Source: Desulfuromonas acetexigens (GTDB lineage Bacteria; Desulfobacterota; Desulfuromonadia; Desulfuromonadales; Trichloromonadaceae). From it: a stretch of 64,000 nt of DNA. The stretch is from NCBI RefSeq assembly GCF_900111775.1, contig NZ_FOJJ01000034.1, forward strand, positions 1 through 64,000. Direction: 5' to 3'. Shown here one piece after another: positions 41,823-52,076 of the stretch. A program made the translations under genes and the position numbers. Every line of letters begins with the position of its first letter. The stretch's first letter is position 1. The notes under the pieces are model-generated. The model saw only the letters and a program-made list of their open reading frames with translations. It was not told where the DNA came from and made no database searches.

Positions 41823-44744
41823 TTAGAGAATCGCCTTGAGGTAGTCGTTGGTCGTGTCGCGCTTGAGTTTTTCGATTTCCTTGGGGTCGACATCAACGAA
41901 TTTCTCGTCGGGCGTGACTTTAAAGATCGGCTGTCCCTTCTGCACGATAAAGCCGTCGGCGTTTTCAATCAGCACCTTGTCGACGGTGCCGGAGAAGGGG
42001 GCCGGAACCTTGTTGAACATCTTCATGACTTCGAGGATAAAGAGCGGCTGCCCCTTCTCGAAATGCTCCCCTTCCTTGACGAAAGGCGGCATGCCCGGGG
42101 CTTCCTGGGCATAGTACATGCCGCCGCCAGGGGTGACGATCTCATCGGCCTTGGTGGAGGGGGGCGGGACGAGCACTTTTTTCATCGCCGCCTGCAGGTC
42201 GAGGTCGGTGAGGTAGTCGGGGATGGTGACTTCCAGATTCTCCTCGACCTTGAAGTCGAAGAAACTGGTTTTGTCGGCAATCAGGAACAGGAGGCCAAGG
42301 AGTTCGTTGCCGACCTCGAAGCCGAGGTGGGCGGCCTGAATCTCTTCCCAGGTGGCCTGATCGTAGCCCCCTTGCGGTTCCTCTTTGCCGAGCAGAGTGT
42401 TGAGCTGGATGAACTCTTCCGTCTTCAGCCCGAAGACTTTGCGCAGATCGTCATAGAAGCGCAGCGCCCGCTGCAGCAGCTCGTGGTCGTGGGACCAGAT
42501 GATCTCCGCCGCCGGCGCCCCTTCCCGCCAATTCATGTGCAGATATTCGTAGGTCTCCTGAAGAATGACCAGGGGGTTGCGCAGCCAGGTCAGCTTGCCG
42601 TTTTTGATTTCGAGGTTCGAGCGGTTGATGCTGAGCCAGCCGGAAAGAAGATGGGGATCATTAAGGAGAATCTCCATCGGCCGGGTCAGCAGGGTGCCCT
42701 TGCGGTCGAGGGTCTCGGAGATGGCCTTGGCCACCTCGGGATCGGCGCCGTAGAGCTTGGCGAAGTGTTTCTTCACGGCTAAAAAGGCGTAGACCACGTC
42801 GAGCTTGTTCGCTTCCTGCTTGAGCTTGCCGACCATGGTCAGGTAGGGGACGACGAAGCGGGTGGTCGGCTTGGCCATGACGTTGCGGCTGAGGAACCAG
42901 TTGACCAGGCCGTAATGGAAGGTGAGGTTGGTCGCCAGGTCGGTGCCGGTGAGGGTGGTGGAGCGCAACACCTTGGCCAGGTGCTGGTAGCTGTCGAGGC
43001 GGTCTTCCCCCTTGGTCAGGAGCAGGGCGATATTCGAGTCGTAGGCGCCGGCCACGGTGTAGCGCATGAAATGGCCGGTGTCGGGATTGACCAGACAGAT
43101 CCCCTGGTCGTCACGAATTTCCCCTTCGATCGGTTCCGACCAGTAGCGGATGACGCCGCCGGCACTGGGGGAGAGGGAGACGTCCGTGGCGTTGAGGCGG
43201 GCCTCGACGCCGGCACCGAAGCGGGGTTGGCGCTCGGGACGGGGGAGGCGCTCCTTGTGCAGGGCGAGCAGGGCCATGGCCTCGACCAGCGACTCGACGA
43301 TGAAGAAATCCTTCTTGTTCTTGGGATTGGTGAATTTGAGGTTGTAGACCAGCTCGGTGACGCGATGCTCCACCTGGATGCGGGTGTTGACCTCCATGAA
43401 GTAATAGCGGTCGCGGTCGACGATGCACTCGAAGGTCGAGGCCGAATCGAGGCCGACGGCCTGGCCGAAACGCTCCGATTCCTCCTCCATGCGCTTGAGG
43501 ATGCGCAGGTCCGTTTCCAGGGCCTCGGCCTGGACCTTGAGCCCGGCCTTCTTGGCCTTGGCGATTTCCAGAGCCAGACCTTCCTGGGTCACGGAGACTT
43601 CCAGCAGCTTCTGCTCGTGCATCTGCAGCGAACAGTCGCGGCCGCCGAGGGCGATGCACCAGTCACCGTTGCCGAGGAGCTGGATTTCATTGTGACGGGT
43701 CTGCTCGATATTGAGCTCGATGAGCAGGTTCTTGTTGTCGCCAACCCCGGCCGCCTTGACTTCGTTGAGCACTTCCCGCACCAGGGAGGGGGCTTCGGCG
43801 GCGGCCTTCTTGATCTCTGCTTCGCTCGGTTTTTTCTTGGCCAGCATGGTGGCGCCGAGAATCCGCTGCCCCTTGCCGCCGCCACCGCCGATGGCCTTCA
43901 ACCGGATACGGCTGCCGGGATAGTCGCGGAACATCTCGGCGCAGGCCTTCTCGACCTGGGCGCCGAGCTCATCGATAGTGAAAAGATCGATCCCCTTGTC
44001 GTAAGAGGCCATGAGGATGTGGCTGGCGAGGGCCTCGAGGGAGAGGCTCGCATCGGCGAGTACCTGGGCGTCGCATTTCAGGCCTTCGGCCTTGACCAGG
44101 GCCAGCAGCTGCTCGCGGCTGGGATGCTTGGCCACCAGGGTGCGGGCGGTGATGTTGTCGATGCCTGGGGTAACGGAGACGCCGACATTCAGCGCTGTGC
44201 GCTTGGCCTCATCCTTCTTGCCGGCACCGCGCTGAGTGGCGGAGCAGGGGCCGACGAAGCGCAGGCCCGCGTCTTCGATGGCGGCGACGAACTCGTCATC
44301 CTCGGCCATGAAACCATAGCCGGCGAAGATCGAATCGTAGCCATTATCCTTGGCGATCTGGATGATCTGGCCGATGCGCTCGACCCGCTCTTCCTTGCTC
44401 GCCCCCGAATAGTCGGGCACCCGATGGACCCGGGTGGGGTCGGTGAGCATGCGCAGCTCGGGGGAGAGGGCGTTGGGGTAGACGATGGAGTCTTTCTCCG
44501 AGAGGAGGATGCCGTAATGGGCGATCCCCATCTCCTCGTAGACCATCATCGCTTCCAGGCGGATCGGGCCGCGGCAGACGATGAGGGGCCTCAGCGCCTC
44601 GCAGGAAAAGGATCGTACCCACTCGGAGTCCGCGCGCCCGAGGCGCCGGTCGCGGTGGATGAGGGGATTGTTTTTATAGTAATCGTTGCTCTGTGCCATG
44701 GGGGTCTTCTCCGACTCGAAACCTGGGTTCGCTTTCATCAACAT
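41823..44744 (-). CDS. Biotin carboxylase / biotin-carrier fusion subunit of an acyl-CoA carboxylase
   Basis: A 973-aa protein, much longer than usual acyl-CoA carboxylase alpha chains (about 660). Residues of about 50-560 are a biotin carboxylase: IFAGYGFMAEDDEFVAAIED, the ATP-grasp glycine loop AIGGGGGKGQRI, HNEIQLLGNGDW, FMEVNTRIQVEHRVTE with catalytic residues. A helical middle part (about 600-870) is unlike common alpha chains. The C-terminal biotinyl domain has the lysine in ILEVMKMFNKVPAPFSG; VMKM replaces the commoner AMKM. The start follows GGAGCGGAG, 15 bp after the carboxyltransferase stop. With its neighbour it probably carboxylates propionyl-CoA or another acyl-CoA; which substrate cannot be told from the sequence. 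Confidence 0.85.
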   Translation of the reverse strand: MLMKANPGFESEKTPMAQSNDYYKNNPLIHRDRRLGRADSEWVRSFSCEALRPLIVCRGPIRLEAMMVYEEMGIAHYGILLSEKDSIVYPNALSPELRMLTDPTRVHRVPDYSGASKEERVERIGQIIQIAKDNGYDSIFAGYGFMAEDDEFVAAIEDAGLRFVGPCSATQRGAGKKDEAKRTALNVGVSVTPGIDNITARTLVAKHPSREQLLALVKAEGLKCDAQVLADASLSLEALASHILMASYDKGIDLFTIDELGAQVEKACAEMFRDYPGSRIRLKAIGGGGGKGQRILGATMLAKKKPSEAEIKKAAAEAPSLVREVLNEVKAAGVGDNKNLLIELNIEQTRHNEIQLLGNGDWCIALGGRDCSLQMHEQKLLEVSVTQEGLALEIAKAKKAGLKVQAEALETDLRILKRMEEESERFGQAVGLDSASTFECIVDRDRYYFMEVNTRIQVEHRVTELVYNLKFTNPKNKKDFFIVESLVEAMALLALHKERLPRPERQPRFGAGVEARLNATDVSLSPSAGGVIRYWSEPIEGEIRDDQGICLVNPDTGHFMRYTVAGAYDSNIALLLTKGEDRLDSYQHLAKVLRSTTLTGTDLATNLTFHYGLVNWFLSRNVMAKPTTRFVVPYLTMVGKLKQEANKLDVVYAFLAVKKHFAKLYGADPEVAKAISETLDRKGTLLTRPMEILLNDPHLLSGWLSINRSNLEIKNGKLTWLRNPLVILQETYEYLHMNWREGAPAAEIIWSHDHELLQRALRFYDDLRKVFGLKTEEFIQLNTLLGKEEPQGGYDQATWEEIQAAHLGFEVGNELLGLLFLIADKTSFFDFKVEENLEVTIPDYLTDLDLQAAMKKVLVPPPSTKADEIVTPGGGMYYAQEAPGMPPFVKEGEHFEKGQPLFILEVMKMFNKVPAPFSGTVDKVLIENADGFIVQKGQPIFKVTPDEKFVDVDPKEIEKLKRDTTNDYLKAIL

Positions 44745-44759
44745 GGAATCGCTCCGCTC

Positions 44760-46484
44760 CTAATGGAATTCGCGCTGCACATCCTGCCAGGGGGCAGGCT
44801 TGTAGTGGCGGAGCAGGAAGTTGAGGTTCTCGCCAAGGACCTTGCGCAGATCCGTCGGCATGACGATGGAGGAGATGGAGCCGAGGGTCAGGCCCTCTTT
44901 GGGGTTCATCAATTCCTTTTCGTAGCGCAGATTCAGCTCGCCTTCCTGGGCCTTGAGCCAGTCGGCGGCTTCGCGCTCGGCGTCCCGCTTGGCCTCGCCG
45001 GCATCCATCCCGGCGGCGACGCGCTCGGCCGCTCCCTTCTTGGCCAGTTCGGCGGCGCCGGAGCGGATCTTGCGCAGCTCATTCTTGTAGACGAATTCCT
45101 TGCCGGCCGGACCCATGACCGCGAGCCGGGTAGTAGGCAGGGCCAGCACCAGGTCGGCGCCGGTCGGATAGTTGTTGTACGAGGCGTAGGCGCCGCCGAA
45201 GGCGTTGCGCAGGATCAGCAGGATGCGCGGGGTACGCACGTCGATGATCGAGTCGAGCATGGAGCGGCCGGCCTGGACGATGCCCCGGGCTTCCTGCTCA
45301 CGGCCGGGGAGGAAGCCGGTGGTGTCCTCCATGAAGATGATGGGGATGTTGTAGATGTTGCAGAAGCGCACGAAGCGGGCGATTTTTACCGCCGAATCGC
45401 AGTCGATCTGGCCCGAGGAAACCGCCGAGTTGTTGGCGACGAAACCGACCACGTGGCCGCCGAGGCGGCCGAAGACGGTGATCGCCTCGCGGGCCCGTTT
45501 CGGTTGCAGCTCGAAGTAGTCGCCGTGGTCGACGATCTGCTGGATGATGATCGAGACGTCGAAGGGGGTGTTGAAACCCGTCGGCGAGTTGAAGGCCTTC
45601 TTCAGCAGGGTATTGATTTCCCAGGTTTTGCGCTCCAGCGGGTCGCTGGTCGGCTGGAAGGGGGCCATGACGCCGTTGTTGTCGGGGATGTAGCTGAGCA
45701 GGCGGACGGCGGCGCGCAGGGCGGAGGTCTCGTCGGCCACGGTCAGGTCGGCCACGCCCGAGTTGCCGTGGACCTTGGGGCCGCCCAGTTCCTCGGGGGT
45801 GATATCCTCGCCGAGGACCGACTTGACGACGCCGGGGCCGGTCAGGCCGAAGAAGGTGTCCTCCGGCTGGATGACGAAGCTCCCCTGGCGGGGAAGGTAG
45901 GAGCCGCCGCCGGCGTTGAAGCCGAACATGCACATGATGGTCGGCACCACGCCGCTGATCTTGCGCAGGGCGGTGAAGGCTTCGGCGTAGCCGTCAAGAC
46001 CGCCGACCCCGGCGGGAACGAAGGCGCCGGCCGAGTCGTTCATGCCGATCAGGGGGATCCCCTTCTCGCCAGCCATGGTGAAGAGCCGGGCGAGCTTGCG
46101 GCCGTTGGTGGCGTCGATGGAACCGGCACGCACGGTGAAATCGTGGCCGTAGACCGCCACGTCGCGGCCGCCGATATTGAGGATGCCGGTGACCAGAGAG
46201 GCGCCGTCGAGATTCTTGCCCCAGTTCTGGAAGAGGATGTTCGGCTCGCTTTCGGTCAGCACCTTGATCCGTTCCCAGACGGTCATGCGCTTCTTGAAGT
46301 GCTGTTTTTCGATCTGACCGATGCTGACCGACTTGATCGGGCGCTGAATCAGGTCGTGCCCTTCCTGCATCGCCTCTTCATAACCGCCGGTGGCGCGGGA
46401 GATTTCGCCGGGGATGGTGAATTCGACCTTCTCGGGCGGATCGAGGGGATTCTTCAACGAAGGCTTGATGATTTTCTGCGACAT
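44760..46484 (-). CDS. Acyl-CoA (propionyl-CoA-like) carboxylase carboxyltransferase subunit
   Basis: A 574-aa carboxyltransferase carrying both halves of the crotonase-like fold. The acyl-CoA pocket and oxyanion loops are seen in [38 protein letters not shown] and [40 protein letters not shown] and [16 protein letters not shown] are family marks of PccB/MmdA-type subunits. The start is the ATG (MSQKIIK) 9 bp after AAGGA. It is followed at once by the biotin carboxylase gene, a two-gene operon. It links functionally to mce-mcm through methylmalonyl-CoA. Confidence 0.88.
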   Translation of the reverse strand: MSQKIIKPSLKNPLDPPEKVEFTIPGEISRATGGYEEAMQEGHDLIQRPIKSVSIGQIEKQHFKKRMTVWERIKVLTESEPNILFQNWGKNLDGASLVTGILNIGGRDVAVYGHDFTVRAGSIDATNGRKLARLFTMAGEKGIPLIGMNDSAGAFVPAGVGGLDGYAEAFTALRKISGVVPTIMCMFGFNAGGGSYLPRQGSFVIQPEDTFFGLTGPGVVKSVLGEDITPEELGGPKVHGNSGVADLTVADETSALRAAVRLLSYIPDNNGVMAPFQPTSDPLERKTWEINTLLKKAFNSPTGFNTPFDVSIIIQQIVDHGDYFELQPKRAREAITVFGRLGGHVVGFVANNSAVSSGQIDCDSAVKIARFVRFCNIYNIPIIFMEDTTGFLPGREQEARGIVQAGRSMLDSIIDVRTPRILLILRNAFGGAYASYNNYPTGADLVLALPTTRLAVMGPAGKEFVYKNELRKIRSGAAELAKKGAAERVAAGMDAGEAKRDAEREAADWLKAQEGELNLRYEKELMNPKEGLTLGSISSIVMPTDLRKVLGENLNFLLRHYKPAPWQDVQREFH

Positions 46485-47022
46485 TGCGGCCATCCTTGTG
46501 AGGTTGAAAATGGTCCCGCGCAGGCGGGGCACGAGAAAGCAAAAATTTTGCTATTCGTAAAACATTGTTTCTGGAAGGTGCCATATAAAGCAGAAAAACC
46601 GGCGAATTGTCAAGTGGTTTTTTATTCAGGGTAAAATCTGTCCGCTGGTTTTTCCGACTGCTCCCGACCTTCGCTGCGCCGCGCCGGGAAAGTTTCCGCG
46701 GGGCGTGGCCGACCTTCGTGAATCCTTGTCATAAAGAAGGGAAAAGAAATGATTCCAGTCGATTCCACGGTTTGTTCGGGGGTTTTCTCCGGAACTTTCG
46801 GTCTCTGAAAACGATCCCGTGGGGTCGTGAATTTCCGTAAAAATTATTATAAATAAAACTTTTCTTCATTTTTTTCTTATCGGTGAATTTTTAAAATGGC
46901 ATTTGGAAGTGAGCGGCGGCTGGTTCTTTCCGCTGTAAAAAAAAGAGGCGGCCTCTGGGGGCCGCCTCTTTTGTACGGGGGAACCTGTCCGCCGAAACAT
47001 TGCGCACGTGGGAAGGTTTCTT
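46485..47022. other. Non-coding gap with the serA terminator
   Basis: The region holds the expected promoter of the carboxylase operon (AT-rich parts at 46545-46625 and 46840-46900) and, at 46937-46972, a strong hairpin (AAAAGAGGCGGC with GCCGCCTCTTTT) that can end serA on the minus strand. No gene is supported. Confidence 0.6.
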
Positions 47023-48615
47023 TTATTCGCGCATGTGCACGGCTTTGAGGAAGCGGGCGTCGACGGCCTTGGCGACCTTTTCCAGGGTGGCGTCGTCGGC
47101 CGGGCTGTCGATGGAGAGGACGACCATCGCTTCGCCCGCTTTGGCCCGGCGACCCAGGGTCATGTTGCCGATGTTGACTTTGGCCTCGCCGAGAATGGTG
47201 CCGATCTTGCCGATCAGACCCGGTTTGTCGTCGTAGCTGATGACCAGCATGTGCGGCTCGGGGGTGAAGTCGGTCTGGAAGTCGCGCATCTTGACGACCT
47301 TGGGAATCCCCTCGAAGAGGGTGCCGGCGATGGAGCGGCTGCCCTCGGGGGTTTCGATGCAGACCGTTACCAGGCTGGAAAAGGATTCGGATTCGGTGTT
47401 GCGCACCTCCTCCACGGTGATGCCCATCGTTTCCGCCACCAGCCGGGCGTTGACCATGTTCACCTCCTGATCGGTCTGGCGGTTGAGCAGGGAGGCCAGG
47501 CCGCAGACGGTGAGAGGCGCGCAGTCGAAACGGGCGATCTTGCCGTTGTAGGTGAAAACCACCTTGTTCGGATTGGGCGGCGCGAGCTGGGCGACGAACT
47601 CGCCGATCTTGCTCACCAGCCCCATGAAGGGCTTCATGTGCTCCATCAGGTCGGGATCGAAACGCGGGATGTTGACCGCGTTCTCGATGGGACGGCCGTC
47701 GAGGTAGTTGATTATCTCGCGGCTGACGTCGACCGCCACGTTCTTCTGTGCCTCGAAGGTGTTGGCGCCGAGGTGGGGGGTGACGACCATGCGCGGATGG
47801 GCGATGAGTTTGCGCAGCACCTCGGTAGCGGGGGGTTCCTCGCTCCAGACGTCGAAGGCGGCCCCGACTGCCTTGCCGCTCTCCAGGGCTTCAAGGATCG
47901 CCGCTTCCTCGATGATGCCGCCCCGGGCGCAGTTGACGACAATGACGCCGTCCTTCATGGCGGCGAAATGTTCGCTGCGGATCATGCCGGTCGTTTCTTC
48001 GTTCAGCGGGGTGTGCACGGTGATGATGTCGGCATAGCGGACGATGTCGTCCAGGGAGACGAGTTTGACGCCGTGGTCCTCGGCGCGCTTTTCGGAAATA
48101 TAGGGGTCGCAGGCCAGCACGTTCGCTTCGAAGGCCCGGCAGCGAAGAGCGACGCGGCCGCCGACCTTGCCTAGGCCAATGATGCCGACGGTCTTGCCCT
48201 TGAGTTCGTAGCCGGTGAAGGGGGCGCGCTTCCACTCGCCGCTCTTCAGCGAGGCGTTGGCGACGGTGACGTTGCGGCAGAGGGAGAGAAGAATGGCCAT
48301 GGTGTGCTCGGCCGCCGAGTTGACGTTGCCGAAGGGGGCGTTGACGACGATGATCCCCTTCTTGCTGGCGGCGGGCACATCGACGTTGTCGATACCGACC
48401 CCGGCGCGGGCGACGATGCGCAGATTGCCGGAATGTTCGAGCAGGGCGGCGTCGACGCGGGTGCCGCTGCGGGTGATCAGGGCGTCGTAGCCGCCGATAA
48501 TCTGGTGCAGTTCCGCCACCGGAAGATTCAGGCGCACGTCGAGTTGGACGCGGGGATCGTCAAGGAGGGGCTGCAAGCCCTCCGGAGAAATTTCATCGGT
48601 GATGAGAACCTTCAT
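47023..48615 (-). CDS. serA: D-3-phosphoglycerate dehydrogenase
   Basis: A 530-aa enzyme of the long SerA type for serine synthesis. The nucleotide-binding fold has TVGIIGLGKVGGRVA; catalytic residues lie in NCARGGIIEEAAILEAL (Arg), VWSEEPP (Glu) and TPHLGANTFEAQ (His). After the catalytic part there is the allosteric-substrate-binding domain and a C-terminal ACT domain (MLVISYDDKPGLIGKIGTIL), which in relatives binds serine for feedback inhibition. The next gene upstream on the same strand, 128 bp away, is the HD-domain gene. Confidence 0.97.
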   Translation of the reverse strand: MKVLITDEISPEGLQPLLDDPRVQLDVRLNLPVAELHQIIGGYDALITRSGTRVDAALLEHSGNLRIVARAGVGIDNVDVPAASKKGIIVVNAPFGNVNSAAEHTMAILLSLCRNVTVANASLKSGEWKRAPFTGYELKGKTVGIIGLGKVGGRVALRCRAFEANVLACDPYISEKRAEDHGVKLVSLDDIVRYADIITVHTPLNEETTGMIRSEHFAAMKDGVIVVNCARGGIIEEAAILEALESGKAVGAAFDVWSEEPPATEVLRKLIAHPRMVVTPHLGANTFEAQKNVAVDVSREIINYLDGRPIENAVNIPRFDPDLMEHMKPFMGLVSKIGEFVAQLAPPNPNKVVFTYNGKIARFDCAPLTVCGLASLLNRQTDQEVNMVNARLVAETMGITVEEVRNTESESFSSLVTVCIETPEGSRSIAGTLFEGIPKVVKMRDFQTDFTPEPHMLVISYDDKPGLIGKIGTILGEAKVNIGNMTLGRRAKAGEAMVVLSIDSPADDATLEKVAKAVDARFLKAVHMRE

Positions 48616-48743
48616 GGGGACTCCTTCGCGAACAGGGATGAGAGGGCCGAACCCCCTGATGAAGCGTGAGAAAGGGGGATTTTAGACCTTCCTCCCCCCC
48701 CTGTCAACGGCGTATACCGGGCAATGGCGGGAAAGCCGCAGGC

Positions 48744-49322
48744 TTATTTTTCGCGCTTGCCGTTCACCCACCAGTGCTCGTCCCCGTCGAACCACCAGCG
48801 GGTCGAGTCGGTGTTCCAGATGGTTTCGGCCAGCTGCTGCGCCAGTTCGGTCTTCAACCGGCGTACGGCGAAGGGATACCATTCGTCGGCGTAACGGTTG
48901 CCGAGATCCTTGTATTCCTTGAGGGCGAGAATCATTTCCAGCTGATCGGCGTCGTGGGCGAGGAGCGACTCGCGACTTTCGCGGGCCTCGAACTCTTCCA
49001 TCGTTTCCCGGTAGGCGTCGCCGAAGGGGAGGGTCTTGGCGAGATCGTCCACCGCCCGGCTTTCGTCGGTCTTCACGTACTTCTTGTTGACGTAGTTGAG
49101 ATCGCCGGTGCGGGCCTCGGGGATGTCGTGGAAGAGGCAGAGCTGCACCACCCGGCCGACATCGGCCTGACCGTCGAGCATGGCTAGGGTATAGCCGATG
49201 ACCGTGGCGCGAAAGGAATGTTCGGCCACCGATTCGGCGCCGCTGCCGAGAAACTGGAAGCCGGTGCGAGGGGTGCGCTTGAGCATGCCAACTTCGAAGA
49301 AGAAATGGGCGAGATTTTTCAT
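48744..49322 (-). CDS. HD-domain phosphohydrolase (YfbR/5'-deoxynucleotidase-like)
   Basis: A 192-aa HD protein. Metal ligands are seen in SVAEHSFRATVIGYTLA (H), LCLFHDIPEARTGDLNYV (HD) and LAHDADQLEMILALKEYKD (D). This arrangement is that of YfbR-type 5'-deoxynucleotidases and the wider HDDC2 group, which act on nucleoside monophosphates. The chosen ATG (MKNLAHFFFEVGML) starts the domain properly; an upstream in-frame ATG would add 26 unlikely residues. Confidence 0.85.
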   Translation of the reverse strand: MKNLAHFFFEVGMLKRTPRTGFQFLGSGAESVAEHSFRATVIGYTLAMLDGQADVGRVVQLCLFHDIPEARTGDLNYVNKKYVKTDESRAVDDLAKTLPFGDAYRETMEEFEARESRESLLAHDADQLEMILALKEYKDLGNRYADEWYPFAVRRLKTELAQQLAETIWNTDSTRWWFDGDEHWWVNGKREK

Positions 49323-49434
49323 GGTGGGATTCCTGGGTTCGGGGAAAAAGCAGTCGACGGGCAGGATAGCACCCGCGCGCCGAGCCGCCAAGACCGCCAT
49401 GCGCGCGCAGGGATTTTTATCCGATGAACATCAG

Positions 49435-49516
49435 GTAGGATGCCGGTGAGCGAAGCGAACCGCATCAATGGCGACGCTCCAAAAAAGATGCGGTTCCTTT
49501 CGTCACCGCATCCTAC
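49435..49516. repeat. Palindromic repeat of GTAGGATGC ... GCATCCTAC type
   Basis: The ends GTAGGATGCCGGTGAGCGAA and the mirrored CACCGCATCCTAC enclose GAACCGCATC and GATGCGGTTC, giving a long imperfect hairpin. Non-coding. It lies between the HD gene promoter region and the 3' end of the EamA transporter gene. Confidence 0.75.
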
Positions 49517-49541
49517 GGAGTCGTATCTTCAGTTCAGCCGT

Positions 49542-50414
49542 CTATCCAAGGCGCACCAGGAAGACCCCGGCGAGAATGACCAGCGCCGCCAGCACGCGGA
49601 TGCGGCCGCAGCTTTCGCCGAGAAAGAGGACGCCGAAGAGGACGCCGAAGAGCAGGCCAACCTGGCGCACCGGCACGGCGTAGCTCAAGGGGGCGAGGGT
49701 GAGGGCGTAACGGAAAGAGATGAAGGAGCCCATCATGATCGGCCCCGAGAGCAGGATCAGCGGCAGGCTGTGCTGCCATTCCTTGGCGATGCGTCCGCGC
49801 TGCCCGGGGCGCAGGAGATTGGCGGACATGATCAGGAACATAAAGACGACCAGCAGATAGGTGAAGTAGAGGGGGTGGTAGGCCATGACCCCGGTCTTGT
49901 CGATGACCGCGCCGACCGAGTAGACGAACCCGGCGGCCAGGGCCGCCTGCACCGAGGGGTTGCCGAGGTTGCGGAAGGGGCGCAGGACCTCGGCCGGAGA
50001 AAAGCGTCCGAGCTGGACGCAATAGGCGCCAAAGATGATCAGGCCGATGCCGGCGGCGCCGAGGGGGGAGAGACTTTCGCCCAACAGCAGCACCCCCCAG
50101 ATCGGCACGTAGATCATGGAGGTCTGGGCCAGAGGGTAGGTCAAGGAGAGATCCCCCCCCTGGTAGGCACGGCCGGTGAAGAGATGGTAGACGACGAAAC
50201 AGATCGCCCCGCCCAGGCCGAGGAGCAGAATCCGTGGGGTCAGGGGGGGGAAGGGCTCGCTGACAAAAAGCAGGGCGAGATTGAAGAGTCCGCCGGAAAA
50301 GCAGAACATCCACCAGATGAAGGCGGTCTTGTCCCGGCTGCGCTTGACCAGCAGGTTCCAGAGCGCGTGCATCAGGGCGGAAAAGACGACGAGGGTGAGG
50401 GCGAGGCTGCTCAT
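49542..50414 (-). CDS. EamA/DMT-family transporter
   Basis: A 290-aa inner-membrane protein with ten predicted helices in two EamA repeats: the first around ALMHALWNLLVKRSRDKTAF and LIIFGAYCVQLG, the second around AAGFVYSVGAVIDKTGV and VLAALVILAGVFLVRLG. These proteins export or import small metabolites; substrate unknown. Its ATG lies about 180 bp from the divergent fumC. Confidence 0.88.
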   Translation of the reverse strand: MSSLALTLVVFSALMHALWNLLVKRSRDKTAFIWWMFCFSGGLFNLALLFVSEPFPPLTPRILLLGLGGAICFVVYHLFTGRAYQGGDLSLTYPLAQTSMIYVPIWGVLLLGESLSPLGAAGIGLIIFGAYCVQLGRFSPAEVLRPFRNLGNPSVQAALAAGFVYSVGAVIDKTGVMAYHPLYFTYLLVVFMFLIMSANLLRPGQRGRIAKEWQHSLPLILLSGPIMMGSFISFRYALTLAPLSYAVPVRQVGLLFGVLFGVLFLGESCGRIRVLAALVILAGVFLVRLG

Positions 50415-50596
50415 GGCGGGATTCTAGCGGAAGGCTTAAGGATTAGCGAGAATAAAAACCGAAGGCAAAAAATTAGCCTTGGTAAAACGGCGGCGCCTCG
50501 CCATTGACACCCCAGCCCCGATTGTTATGCTCAAGGCCGGTGCCCGGACCCGCTTCCGGCTGCTCTTTTCATCCCCCACCCGCTTTCGGAGGTTTC

Positions 50597-52000
50597 ATGA
50601 ACGTCACCCGCGAAGAACAGGATTCGATGGGGAGCATGCCCGTCCCCGCTGACGCTCTCTACGGTGCTCAAACCGCCCGCGCCCGAGAAAACTTTCCCAT
50701 CTCCGGCCTGCGCTTTTCTCGCCCCTTCCTGCGCGCTCTGGGGATGATCAAGCAGCGCGCCGCCCGGGTCAACCTGGAGCTGGGGCTGTTGCACCGGGAA
50801 CGGGCCATGGCGATCATGGAAGCGGCCGAGGAGGTCATTACCGGCGAACTCGACGGGCACTTCGTCCTCGACATCTTTCAGACCGGCTCGGGGACGAGCA
50901 CCAACATGAACGCCAACGAGGTCATCGCCAACCGGGCCATCCAGCTGCTCGGGCAGGTCGAAGGCGGCCGAGCGGTTCATCCCAACGACCACGTCAACCT
51001 CGGCCAGTCAAGTAACGATGTCATCCCCACCGCCTTGCACCTGGCCGCCGCCGTGGAGATCCGGCAAAGCCTGCTGCCAGCCCTTGCCGAGCTGCGCCGG
51101 GGGCTCGAAGAAAAGGCGGCCGCCTTCGACGATATCGTCAAGATCGGTCGCACCCATCTGCAGGACGCCACGCCGATCCGCCTTGGCCAGGTCTTTTCCG
51201 GCTACGCCCGCCAGCTGGAGATGGCCGGCCGCCGCCTGGAGCAGGCCCTGGCGGGGCTCTGCGAACTCCCCCTGGGCGGCACCGCCGTCGGCACCGGCAT
51301 CAACACCCATCCCGAGTTTGCCGGACGGGTCATTGCCGGCCTGGCCGAAACCACCGGGTTGCCCTTCGTCGAAGCGGACAACCATTTCGAGGCGCAGGCG
51401 GCCAAGGATGCCGTGGTCATGGCGAGCGGCGCCCTGAAAGCCTGCGCCGTGGCCCTGTACAAGATCGCCAACGATATCCGCCTGCTCGGCAGCGGCCCGC
51501 GTTGCGGCCTCGGCGAACTGCTGCTGCCGCCGGTCCAGCCGGGGAGTTCGATCATGCCCGGCAAGGTCAATCCGGTGATGGCCGAAGCCCTCATCCAGGC
51601 GTGCGCCCAAGTGATCGGCAACGACGCCGCCATCACCCTCGGCGGGCTGGGGAGCAATTTCGAGCTCAACGTGATGATGCCGCTTATGGCCCACAACCTG
51701 TTGCAATCGATCGAGCTGCTGAGCCGCGTGTCCGGTCAATTCAACGCAAAATGCATCCAGGATCTGCAAGCCGACCGCAAGCGTTGCGAATCGTTGGTGG
51801 AACAGAGCCTGGCCATGGTCACGGCCCTCGCCCCGGTCATCGGTTACGACCGCGCCGCCGCCCTGGCCAAGCAGGCCTGGGAGAGCGGACGCACGGTGCG
51901 GGAGGTCGCCCTGGCCGAAAGGTTGCTCCCCGAGGCTGAATTGACGCGGATTCTCGACCCCCGGCCGATGACCGAGCCGGGCATCGCCGGACGTTCGTAG
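50597..52000 (+). CDS. fumC: Fumarate hydratase, class II
   Basis: A 467-aa iron-independent fumarase of the citric-acid cycle. The family signature is GSSIMPGKVNPVMAEAL; other marks are QTGSGTSTNMNANEVIANRA, HPNDHVNLGQSSNDVIPTAL and KIGRTHLQDATPIRLGQ. The homologous aspartase is the alternative; the HPNDHVN and TGSGTSTNMN wording favours fumarase. The start is the ATG with CGGAGG upstream. A GTGAGGAG repeat separates it from rnd on the other strand. Confidence 0.92.
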   Translation: MNVTREEQDSMGSMPVPADALYGAQTARARENFPISGLRFSRPFLRALGMIKQRAARVNLELGLLHRERAMAIMEAAEEVITGELDGHFVLDIFQTGSGTSTNMNANEVIANRAIQLLGQVEGGRAVHPNDHVNLGQSSNDVIPTALHLAAAVEIRQSLLPALAELRRGLEEKAAAFDDIVKIGRTHLQDATPIRLGQVFSGYARQLEMAGRRLEQALAGLCELPLGGTAVGTGINTHPEFAGRVIAGLAETTGLPFVEADNHFEAQAAKDAVVMASGALKACAVALYKIANDIRLLGSGPRCGLGELLLPPVQPGSSIMPGKVNPVMAEALIQACAQVIGNDAAITLGGLGSNFELNVMMPLMAHNLLQSIELLSRVSGQFNAKCIQDLQADRKRCESLVEQSLAMVTALAPVIGYDRAAALAKQAWESGRTVREVALAERLLPEAELTRILDPRPMTEPGIAGRS

Positions 52001-52009
52001 GTAGTTGGA

Positions 52010-52076
52010 AGTGAGGAGTGAGGAGTGAGGAGTGAGGCGATAAGTTTTTTCTCCTTACTCCTCACCCCTCACGGCT
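52010..52076. repeat. Low-complexity inverted repeat of GTGAGGAG type
   Basis: Four tandem GTGAGGA units face CTCCTTACTCCTCACCCCTCAC across GTTTTTT, forming a hairpin with T/A runs between convergent fumC and rnd, where it may act as a two-way terminator. Related to 37353-37420. Confidence 0.75.

Noticed and set aside
42915-46634. A 1239-codon open frame on the plus strand opposite the carboxylase genes
   Set aside because: It is antisense to two well-supported genes, is Gly/Val/Asp-rich as expected of the complement of high-GC codons, and has no domain or ribosome-binding site.
46607-46840. A small plus-strand gene between the carboxylase and serA operons
   Set aside because: No ribosome-binding site, no conserved pattern, and it runs over likely promoter DNA.
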